A DNA stretch of 64,000 nt from Lucinisca nassula (Eukaryota; Mollusca; Bivalvia; Lucinida; Lucinidae): contig OY757011.1 of NCBI GenBank assembly GCA_963580285.1, positions 166,933,406 to 166,997,405 of the forward strand, read 5' to 3'. The notes under the pieces are model-generated. The model was not told the DNA's origin. It searched no databases and saw only the letters and a list, made by a program, of their open reading frames with translations. Positions 12,801 through 24,800 of this stretch are shown piece by piece. Each line of letters opens with the position of its first letter. Positions within the stretch are counted from its first letter, which is position 1. Both the position numbers and the translations under genes were made by a program.

Positions 12801-15800
12801 CAAGGGAGCTCACTTTTGACATATATGTAGTTTCTTTGCCTCAGATTTTATTGATTGCCCTTATATAATGGAAAAGTGTTTTTGCATTTTGTTTCAGAGG
12901 ATTGGTTATACCTACAAGAAGCTAGAGATTGATGTTGCTATCATACAGAGAATACATAAACTCTTCAGGGTAATGCAAATTAGGAAAACACGCCTACCGT
13001 ATACAAAAACATTGCAAACCTTACCGCCTAAAAAACAAAAATTTTAAGATGAAAAATTGTGATATTTTTTTTATTTCTGCTCAAAATATAGATTGAAGGT
13101 GCTCCTTAGAACCGCCTCATTGAGGCGGTTCTAACGAGTACAAACAATCAATATTATAGAGCAGAAATAAGAAAAATAAGGTTTACCCCTTTAAACCCCA
13201 GTTTTACTACATGTATATAAAAATTGGGTTCAAGGGGGTCAAATTATATGGGCGTGTTTTCGTGATGTAATACACAAAATACATTAACTCATGTCCTGCA
13301 GAATAAATTAATTTAGCCAAACCCAATTCTTACTATCTAATTCTTATTATGTTTCCACTTAATTCACAAACTTCATGACAAGCAGTGAAGATCCTGATCA
13401 GTTGACTTCTAGAAGCCATCTGATTTGGATGTTCACAGTTTGTAAAGATAGTGGGTGACGTGTTCAGGGGGACAAGGTAAAACATGTAGAGATAGCATTC
13501 GAGAATACATGAACTGTTCAGGGTAATGCAACAAAGAGAGTACAGTAACACTTGAGGGCTATGCAATGCAGAGAATATGTACATAAACTTGTCAGGGTAA
13601 TGCAGTCATATAAACTCTTCAGTATTAGAGTACATAAACTGGGTTATGTACTACAGAGAACACATTCACACTTCAGGGAATGTAATACAGAGGTTGCATA
13701 AATTCTGCAGTATTGGAGAATAAACAAACTGTTCTCAGTCTGCAATGTTTGCAAATGTCCACACAAAAGGCTGCTTGGCATACATGGGTTAATGGGGTGT
13801 TTATATCAATAATGAGGAAGTCATTTTGTTTTAGTTAAGTATTAGCTCCCTAGGCATGTGCTTAGTTGGATGCGCAACTGACTAATGATCAGGGGGACGC
13901 GGGTTCGATACCAGCGGGTGTGGGCAACATGTTTCTTGAAGATTGATCATGAAATCTTTTCCACAGTGATTATCTTCCGTTTGTTTGTTTGATTTGAGGT
14001 TTAACGCCCGCGCCAACACTGTATAGGTCCTTTTGGAGATGGTGCTTCCAATTTTGTGGGACTTTTACCCAACATTGAGATGAAATGACATCTCAAGCCC
14101 TTTCGCCCAATGAAACAAATAGGGTTTATAAGCATGGACGGCTTTGCCTGGGCAGGCTTAGATCCTCTAAGGGGTTTACCAGTACTCGTGTGCGGTCGGT
14201 TAAAGCTCTGCGTGGAAGCATCATGCAGCCCATCTATTTCTTCAAGCCCCGATGGGCGGGGGCTTTATCTCCCGTTTGCTGATTCATGAAGGGCAGTTGG
14301 AAGTTTCTTGTTTGGTTGTTTGTTTTGGAGTTAAAGACCCAGTCAACACTATTTAGGTCATTTTTGAGCCGATATCCAAAGATCAACCGAATTTCAACAT
14401 GGGTTTTATTGCGTTAACAGGACTCAGACCCAAAATAGTTTCAAACAGCTATGTTCATTGGATTTTATTCAAAAATATATTCTTTATGAGTCTGATTTAA
14501 AATACCAACCAGACCCTAAAATTGCCCAACCCAATCAATTGATCACAAGCTATATCCCCGGCAGCTCTCTCAGTGCTTTGATTTATATAGCTTTTAGAAA
14601 TTTTAAATTTTTTTTTGTCTATATTCCTTTTTAATGTTCTGATTCTTTAGCTTTCCTGTTTTCTTCTAACATATATACATATATTCATTCCCTTAAAACT
14701 GCAGTTTTCTTATCTTAAGATGCTTTGATGCAAAAAAAAATGGCATTGCAGTTCCACAGCCTCTTATTTACACTTCTTAGATATTATTTGTACTGGAATT
14801 TTATGTGCCTAGAAAAATTACTAGTGTCAAGCCATTGTCAAAAGTCTGTCTTCATTGCATTAAATTGTAATTGCACAATCTTGTGGAAAAACTTTCAAAA
14901 CAGCATGTGAGACCACCCAAGACTTCAACTACCATCTAATTATTCACAGTTAACATGAAGTCTTTAGTCTTCCGACCTTGGTACTTTTACATTATTTTGT
15001 CAGATTTACCAATGTTATATGTTATATTCTTCACTTCCCCCTTCCCCCTCCCCCCCCCCCCCACACACACACACACACACACAAACAGCCAAAGTGGGAG
15101 CAGAAGATCTTTCCGTTTAGTTTAACCCATTGTGACAAGGGAAATTGCATAAATTTGTTTACTAGTATGCTAATCGTTTCAAACATTTATTTTCAGCTTG
15201 CTGTGATGAGATTCAAGGTAAGTGATTGTTTTGTGCTCACAGCAGACATTAAAGTCTGATATTCTCTGAAAAAGATAAAAATGAAATTAACTTGAATGTC
15301 ATCTGCACCACAATTTTGTTTAGTGTTTTAAGAGTTGATGTTGTCAAAGATTTGTTTCTTGGTTAATTGGACTAAGATCATTTCAGTAGCCAGTTTAGCT
15401 TGGTGGGGCAGTAAGAACTTGGAATAGAGTTAGGGGGGGTTGGATGAGGCAAAGTGTCGTGTGTCTTGAGTCACTGGGGCATCCGACCGATGTGAAGTGG
15501 AGAAAACACAGAAAACAGTAATTGAACGGAGTAATTTGTTTACACTGACTTACAAGCTAATTTGTTTACACAGATTTGCTAGCTTATTTGATTACACAGA
15601 CTTATTGATTAGTTGGTCTCCATAGACTTACTTGCTCATTTGTTTACACAGACTTTCTAGCTGATTTATTTACAGGCTTGCTTGCTAATTTGTTTACAAA
15701 GACTTACTAGCCAATTTGTTTCTACAGACTTACTATCTTATTTGTCTCACACAGACTAACTTGTGAATTTGTTTCCACAGACTTACAAGCTAACTTGTTT

Positions 15801-18800
15801 CCACAGACTTACAAGCTAATTTTTTTCCACAGACTTACTTTCTTGGGACGGTTGGGTGATGCGAAGGTGTCGTGTAACTAGCTTACTAGCTAATTTGTTA
15901 ACACAGACTTACTAGCTGATTTGTTCATACAACCTTACTTGCTAACTTGTTTCCACAGACTTGGTAGCTTATTTGATTACACAGACCAACTAGCGTATTT
16001 GATTACACAGACTTACTAGATTATTGTTTACACAGACTTACTAGCTTACTTGTGTACACAGAACTACTAGCTAGTTTGTTCACACAGACTTACTAGCTCA
16101 TTCTTTCACCAACTTTACAAGCTAATTTATTTATTCAAACTTTTTAGCTTATTTGAGTACACAGACATAAGTGCTAGTTTGTTTACACAAAGTTACTAGC
16201 ACACAGACATACTTATCTGTTAACAAAGATTTACTCTTTAAATATGTTTACACAGAATTACTAGCTTTTGATTTCCTAATTAACTTCCTCTTTAGCTGGG
16301 CCTGGTGACGTCCTACTGACTGATGACCAGCAGATTGTGGATTCAATCTCTGCTGGGTTAAACTATGTCCTATAGTGTTTGTGAGGCTTTTAACCCTTTT
16401 TGTCGCACCTGCTTGTAGCAGGGTGCGACATAGGCGCCGCTTTTCCATCCGTGCGTCTGTTTGTCCATCCGTCTGTTAACATTTACGTCGAAGTTCGACA
16501 TTTACGTCAGAGTTTTTATTTAAGTCAATTACAAACCTCAGCTACCATCAAACCTTACATGAAGCATCTCCCTGACCTTCTCACTTTGTAGGCACCTTGA
16601 CCTGGTGACTTTGACCTATATTTTGCGCGCCAGTGACTTTGACCATTATGTCAAAGTTCCTCATTAAGCCGAAGTTTGTATTGTTATCAACTATAAGACT
16701 AAACAACCATCAAACCTTTCATGAAACATCACCCTGAGCTCCTGACTAGGCAAGCACATTGACCTGGTGACCTTGACATATATTTTACGCTCCAGTGACT
16801 TTGACACAAATTACTTCGATGTTCCAGATCTTCTCAAATAAAAGGCCTACAACCATAAAATCTGGCATTGTGCGTGTCCTTGATGTACTGACTCTGCAGG
16901 TACCTTGACCCGATGTTCTTGACCTATATTTTACGCTCCAGTGACTTTGACACATTTTACGTCGAAGTTCCATATCTCTGCAAATAAAAGACCTACAACC
17001 ATCAAATCTTGCATAATGCTGCTCCTAGATGTACTGACTCTGCAGGTACCTTGACCTGGTGACCTTGACCTATATTTTACTCTCCAGTGACTTTGACACA
17101 ATTTACGTCAATGTTCCATATCTTCTCAAATAAAAGGCCTGCAACCACCAAATCTTCCATAGTGGTTCTCCGAGATGTACCGACTGTGCAGGTACCCTGA
17201 GTTGGTGACCATGACCTATTTTTGGCACTCATTGACTTTTACACATTTTAGGTCAACATTCCATATCTTCTTAACTACAAGGCCTATTACCACCAAACCT
17301 TGCATAGTACTTCTCTTACATTTACTGACTCTGTGGATACCTTGACCTGGTGACTTTGACCTATATTATGCACTGTAGTAGTTTTAACACATTTTACGCC
17401 AATGTTCGATATGTCCTAAAATAAATGGCCTACAGCCACCAAACTTTGCATTGTGCTTCTCCTCGATGTACTGATTTAGCACATACCTATATTTTTTGGT
17501 TCAGTGACTTCGAAACATTTTACATCAACTACATGTACTAAGAATGAAATTTACTTATTTGATAACTACGTTCTGATTGTGGCTTCTGTGACTTTTGTCC
17601 CCAGCAGGTGCAACGCCGCCTTCTGTGGAATTCTTGTTCTACTGAACATGACAATCCCTATCTTTGCAAACAGCTTAGATCCAGATCTGATGGTTTCTTT
17701 TGAACCCATCTGATTGGGATCTACACTGTTATTCAGTTTGTGAATTTTACCAATACATTATATCAGGTTATTTGATTGATTGATAGACAGAATGGATTAA
17801 ATCAATTTATTCAGTAGGACAAGGAGTAAGTTGTCAAGAATGCTGAAAGACCATTTTTAATCTTTGTTTTCCAGGATGATGTGAAGTTATGGCTGTCTCA
17901 CGTAGAATTTTGTAAACAGAGGGTAAGTTCTACCATTATATCCCATCATACACTAAACAACCACAATAAAACACCATTGGGGATTGTTGGGTGAAGTTAA
18001 GGTACCCTGTATCTTCTAGCACTGGGATATACACCTGATTTCACTACACTGGTAGGCAGGGACTGCTGCCCTTGCATCTGGTATGGGGAGGGTTGGCGTG
18101 GGTTGGGGTGGAGGGCAGGGGGGGGGGGGGGGCATTTCTGTTTCTTCGGTTTCTCCACTGTCATTCTTATTTTCTCATTCATCCTATTACTCTTTAATCT
18201 CCATTCGCAGAATTTGCTCACATTTGTTTCTGCAAAAATATCAGTATATTTGCCATATTTAATAATCAAAATTTTAACAATATGTCATCTAACCTCATCA
18301 TTAGCTTTGAACAACTGACCCCTGATGTTTTGATAATAATGCTTTCACAAGCTTGGCCTTGGACAGTATATTCTGATACAGTTTAACTCCAATATATCGC
18401 GGTAGTCGGGGGCCATAGCCCGAAAATCGCGATGTGGTCGGAGCGCGATATAAGTCGCGGTAGTTTGCCGAGATGCCACTACAAGTCCCGGTGATAGTTT
18501 GGTGAGAACCGTTTATCAATCCACACTAATGGCTGTCAGTAATGCTATCGGCCGTATTTCACCATTAAAGTAGGTTCAGAATTACTCAGTGACAGAAAAA
18601 ACAAAGGGGACTGTGTCTACCAATTAACTTACATTCGAGAACAGCTGAAAACTGCGTCTGAAAACGTGATTGCTAAAATGTCCAAACAGGACGCCATTTT
18701 GGATTTGCTTAACGGGTGACGGCCAAGGGGCGCAACTACCATAAGCGCTAAAGCAATTCTAGTTGTTTCCCTTGGCTTGCATTAAAAGTAGCGGTTGGAA

Positions 18801-21800
18801 AAAAATTATTCAATGTCTACGTGGGCCGAAAAACTATACAACAACAAAACTATCATTTTATTGTGTTTTGATTGCGGGCAAGTGTAAAAAAAAATCGTCT
18901 ACAACTGTCAGTCTGAAATAAGGTAAAACTAGACCAATAAGTAAATCGCAATAATTGCTGCACTGTCAATTGAGAGACAAACCATCTGTGTATTTATTAC
19001 GGTTCAGGTATGACACTATTGTTAATCCCTGTCATATAATTGCCACCCTGCAGTGCGTGTCGGTAAGGTGTGAAAATATGGTCAAGTTATGTCTCTAATT
19101 GGCGTTTATCTTCCAATCATAAAATTTAATCCACAATCAATGTGAAAATGATTTAATCCCTCCCCAGACAATTAGCTACATCTAACGGTATATATCTGCA
19201 TCATAAAAACGGACGTTTCTGGGATCTCGTGAATTGTTATGTTTTGGCGCCAAATAGCAGACGCTGGCCGGGAAAAGTCAAACGCTGTTGGGGCCTGGTT
19301 TGACCTGGTTTTAAATAAATTTTAACAACTTTAACAGAATTTTAACTCTATTTTTTTATGCCCCCGGAATCTAAGAGATTCGGGGGCATATAGTTTTTGG
19401 TCTGTCCGTCTGTTTGTCCGTTTGTCCGTCTGCAAAAACTTTAACATTGGGCATAACTTTTGAATGGTAATAGATAGAGCATTCATATTTCACATGTGTA
19501 TACCTTATCACAAGACCTTTCCAGTGGTACCATAATTTTTGATCTCGTGACCTTGAACTTGACCTTTGACCTATTTTTTTCAAAATTTTTAAAAACATTA
19601 ACATTGGCGCTGTCCGGGGGCATCAGTGTTTCACAAACACATCTTGTTTTAATTATGAATTTTTAAGGGAAAAAAAACAGGATCCACGGCGCGACTGCAA
19701 TAGATTGGACATCGTGAAATATTGGAACGCGATATATTTGAGCTATACTGTATACCTTGCTCTGATGTTTTATTTCAGAAAGAGAAGTCAACAGCAAGCA
19801 GATTATATACCAAGATGTTACAGGTTCACAACAAGAAACCAGGTAACAGATCCTGTATAACAGTTCAACTGTAGCTCAAGAAAAGGAGGAGAAACCAGAG
19901 GTGCATTCAACACTGCGGGCGTCCACCGAGTTCTCACTTTTTGAGTGCTTGGCAGTCGCCCGCATTGTTGAACGCACCTCTGGATTATTAATGGATAATT
20001 TTCCTTATTTCTTGTTACAAACATATGTTGTGGGTACTTGTTAGGATCGCCTTGATGAGGTGATTCTTACAAGTTACAGGTACCCACAACAAGCTTGTCA
20101 GAATCACCTCATCATAACAAATACCCACAATATACGTTTTTAACCCTTATCATGCTGAATATTTTAATAAGCCACACCCATTTCTTACTAATGGGCTTTC
20201 TCCACTTATTTGTTCAGATTACATGATATAATGCTTTCATTCAAATTCACAAACTGAATGACAAACAGTGTACATCCTGATCAGATGGCTTCTGTAGAAG
20301 CCATCTGATCTGGATCTACACTGTTTGCAATCCTGATCAGATGGCTTCTTTAGAAGCCATCTGATCTGGATCTACACTGTTTGCAAAGGTAGGGGTTGTC
20401 GTGAACCACAAGATGAGACTTAAAGAGAAATCAAAATGATTCAAATGTTATCTTCATTCTTTTCAAATGTTCGCTTCATTCTTCCTTGGTATCCTGAGCT
20501 AAGAGAATTATTGCAGCTAAAGTGCCTTGACTGCACATTGCCTGATGTTTTCATAATTTTTGGACAGCAATAAAAAATTGTTGCATATTTTGTTATCCTA
20601 TTTATACCCCAACTTTGAAAAAGTGGGGGTATATACATCTGTTCATGCATCTGACCGCCCTTCCATCTTTGTATAGTTTTTTTGTCAAAGATTTCTCAAA
20701 AACCATAAAAGCTACAAATCTCAAACCTCATTGGCATACTAAGCAATCATGATGACTTATATTGTGTAAGAGGCAATGAGCATTATCTGCTTATTTGTTC
20801 ATCTGTTCTTTCATTCTTCTTTCTCTTCATATAGGCTAATGTTAAATTTTTCATCAAAGATTTCTCAGGAACGACAAAAGCAAGAAGCTTCAAACTTGGT
20901 ATACTATGCAATGATGATAACTTCTATTATGTAAGAGTCATTGGGCTTTCTCCACTTATTAGGGCCCCGCACTGAAAGTGTGGGTGCCCTAGGCCCCGCA
21001 CTGAAAGTGTGGGTGCCCTATAGTAATCACTCTGTCCGTCCGTCTGTCTGTCTGTCCGTCCGTCCGTCTGTCCGTCCACAAATTTTTTTATCCTCCATAA
21101 CTTTTTATTATTCCTGGATGGATTTAAATATTACTTGGCATCATTCTGTCCGTCCGTCTGTCTGTCTGTCCGTCTGTCCGTCCACAAATTTTTTTATCCT
21201 CCATAACTTTCTTATTCCTGGATGGATTTAAATATTACTTGGCAGAAATGTTAACCATAATGTGATGGAGTGTTGCGCGCAAGACTCAGGTCCGTACCTC
21301 AAAGGTCAAGGTCATACTTAGAGGTTAAAGGTCAAAAAAGGGTCTTTCCTGTGTCCAATTAATAACTTTGTTATTATTCCTGGATGGATTTAAATATTAC
21401 TTGGCAGAAATGTTAACCATAATGTGACGAAGTGTCACACGCAAGACCCACAGCCGTACCTCAAAGGTCAAGGTCATACTTAGAGATAAAAGGTCAAAAA
21501 AGCGTCTTTTTTATTGTGTCCAATCTATAACTTTCTTATACCTGGATGGATTTAAATATTACTTAGCAGAAATATTAACCATAATGTGACAGTGTGTCAC
21601 GCGCAAGACCCAGGTCCGTACCTCAAAGGTCAAGGTCATACTTAGAGGTGAAAGGAAAAAAAAACGTCTTTTTTAAATATTAACCATAATGTGACAGTGT
21701 GTCACGCGCAAGACCCAGGTCCGTACCTCAAAGGTCAAGGTCATACTTAGAGGTGAAAGGAAAAAAAAAACGTCTTTTTTAACATCAACATTTTCCTACT

Positions 21801-24800
21801 CCTCTGATAGCGCTGCCGGGGCCCTAGTCAGTTTCACTGACAGCTCTAGTTTGTTCAGCTGTTCTTTCATTCTTCTTTCTCTCCATATAGGTCAGTGTTA
21901 AATTTTTTTGTCAAAGATTTCTCAGGAATTGTAAAAACTAGAAACCTCAAACTTGGTATGCAATGCAACAATAATGACTTTTATCATGTAAGAGACAATG
22001 GACTTCCTTGGCTTATTTGTTCGTTCATTCTTTCATTCTTCTTTCTCACCATAGAGGCCAATGTTAAATTTTTCTTCAAAACTTCAAAAGCTAGAAGTCT
22101 GTAACTTGGTATGCAATGCCATTATGATAACTTGTATTGTGTAAGAGACAATGAGCTTTCTCGGCTTATTGGTTCTTTCTTACTCTTCATAGAGGTCATT
22201 TGTTTGTTTGTTTGATTTGAGGTTTAACGCCCCCGTCAACACTGTAAAGATCATTTTGGAGACGTTGCTTCCAATTTTGTGGGACTATTACCCGATATTG
22301 AGATGGAATGGCATCTCAAGCCCTGCCGCCCAATGAAACCAATAGGGTTTATAACCATGGACGGGCCGACACGCACCGCTTTGCCTGGGCAGGCTTAGAT
22401 CCTCTAAGCGGTTTACCAGTACTGGTGTGCGGGTCGGTTTCAGCTCGGCGTGGAAGCATCATGCAGCCCATCTATTTCTTCAAGCCCCAATGGGCGGGGG
22501 CAGTCCATATAGGCCAATGTTAAGTTTTTCGTCAAAGATTTCTCAGGAACTTCAAAAGCTAGAGGCCTCATACTTTGCATGCAATGCAATATAGATGTAT
22601 TTGATGGTGTAAGAATCAATGGGCTTTCCTGGCTTATTTCTTTGTTTGTTCTTTCATTCTTCCTTCGAGTTAGGCCAATGTTAAATTTTACTTCAAAGAT
22701 TTCTCAGGAAGTACAAAAGCTAGAAGCCTCGAACTTGGTTTGCCATGCAATAATGATGGCAAGAGACAATGGGCTTTCTTGGCTTATTTGTTCATTTGTT
22801 CTTTAATTCTTCCGTCTCTTCATATAGGCTATTATTGTGTCAAATTTTTCATCGAAGATTTCACAGGATATATGAAAGCTTGAAGCCTCAAACTTGGTAT
22901 GCAATGCAATAATGAGGACTTACGTTGGGGTAAAGATGATAGGCTTCCTCCTTGTTTTTGTTAATCTGTTCTGGAAGCCATCAATTTAGTATGAAATGTG
23001 GTAATGATTACTAATATCATGGAAGAGACAGAGGACTGCTGATCAAGAGGTTGTGGATTTCTGTTTAAATGCGCTATTAAGGGGGGAATATTCAGATCTT
23101 CTGACAGTTCTAGTTTGTTATCCTTTTTGTCGCGCCTGCTATTAGCATGGCACGATATAGGTGCTCGGTTTTTGGTCCGTTTGCCAAGTCGTCAACACTT
23201 GCAACAACCATAGAGTTCACCCTAATGGTCAAGCTTATTCCTGGAGAACTATAAGAGCTTCATTAATGATACTTGGTACAAACTTGTATCTGGGTATGGC
23301 AGCTTAAATGCAAGCATCCATATTTGACCTTGACCTACATTTCATCGTTCACTTACTTTGTAAAATATTGCGACACACTAGCGTTCACCATAATGGTCAA
23401 GTTGATTTCTCAAGAACTATAAGAGCTTGGTACAAACTTGTATCTGGGGATGGCAACTTACATGCAGGCATCCATATTTGACTTGACCTACATTTTATGG
23501 TTCACTGACATTGTAAAATATTGTGATCACCCTAGCATTCATCCAAATGGTCAAGTTAATTCTCAAGAACTAGCTTCATTTATGATACTTGGTACAAACT
23601 TGTATCTGGAGATGGAAACTTAAATGCAGGCATCCATATTTGACCTTGACTTACAATTTATGATTCACTGATTTTGTAAAATATTGCAACCCTAGCGTTC
23701 ACCCTAATGGTTAAGTTCATTTCTCAAGAATTATTAGAGCTTCATTAATGATACTTAGTACAAGCTTGCATTTAAGAATGGCAACTTTCATGCAAGAAAC
23801 TATGTTTGACCTTGTCTTGATGTCATGGTTCAGTGACTTTAAGCCCCCATAGGCACGACATAGCGGAATTCTTGTTATACTAGCACACTCAGAATCAGCA
23901 ATAGTGTTGCTTCCTTCAAATTCCCTCAACCTTTAGCCATTGTTATAAGAAATCCTGCCAAAATTATTGATTGCTACACATGCATTTAAGTTCTTTTGTT
24001 TCATTTGGATGTGTGAAAATGATGTTTCACTGTCTAATGTCAAAGAATCCACAAGTTGCAGAATAAACCACAAGTTCTTTCCATTGCCTGTATAGGAGCA
24101 CAGAGTTAGAATTAATATTAACCCATATATGACAATGGAATCTCGCACCTTACAAGTTTGGAGTGGTCCATTTCCAAGAAGTGCAAGGATTGTCTTGTTA
24201 GCAGTAAGTTTTGCAGAAATGTATGTTCTTTCAGCAAAACACTTTAGACCCAGATCAGGCACCCCATTTTGCGGCATCTGATCTGGGTCTGCACTGTTTG
24301 CCAATGTCCTTAAAAAAGGGCCACTAGGCATATATGGGTTAACCCATTTAGTACCAGAAACCCCAAAACGGGTACCCTGGCAAACAGTGCAGGCCCAGAT
24401 CAGACGCCGCAGAACGCGGCGTCTGATCAGGGCCTACACTGTTTGCAAAAAGTCCAGCCATTTTCCTAATCAATTTTGAAAAAAACACAACCTGACATCT
24501 GTAAATTTTGAAATGAATTCTGCTATATATATGGTGGGAGATTCCATTTGGTACAAAAAGGGTTAATATTTTGAAAATATCTGAGGGTCACTGATGAGGC
24601 CTAATTGGCCAAAACTAGCTAGTCCGGCCCAGAAAACATGTACACTTCCATATTTTTCACTTCTGTGGTGTATTTCTTGCTTCCAAAGGATAACCCTTTT
24701 ATAGAACATATTTAATAAGTATTCCAGTAAGTTATATAGCAGTTTTTATTGTTTTATGCAGAGTTGTGGATAGCAGCAGCCAAGTGGGAATTTGAAAATA

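Larger units (their letters stand above)
20602..23113 (+). mobile_element. HINE-T, with HINE-E and SINE J inserted
   Basis: The 5' hairpin TATACCCCAACTTT...AAAGTGGGGGTATA leads into cores of about 165 bp ('ttcattcttctttctctccatatagg' and 'caaagatttctcaggaac'). The 3' stem TCAGATCTTCTGA precedes CTAG at 23110-23113. HINE-E sits at 20959-21849 and SINE J at 22200-22507. Confidence 0.82.

Noticed and set aside
16248..16591. ORFs around the HINE-A start
   Set aside because: They read through the hairpin and TCCG repeat of a non-coding element; similar ORFs appear at each copy's start.
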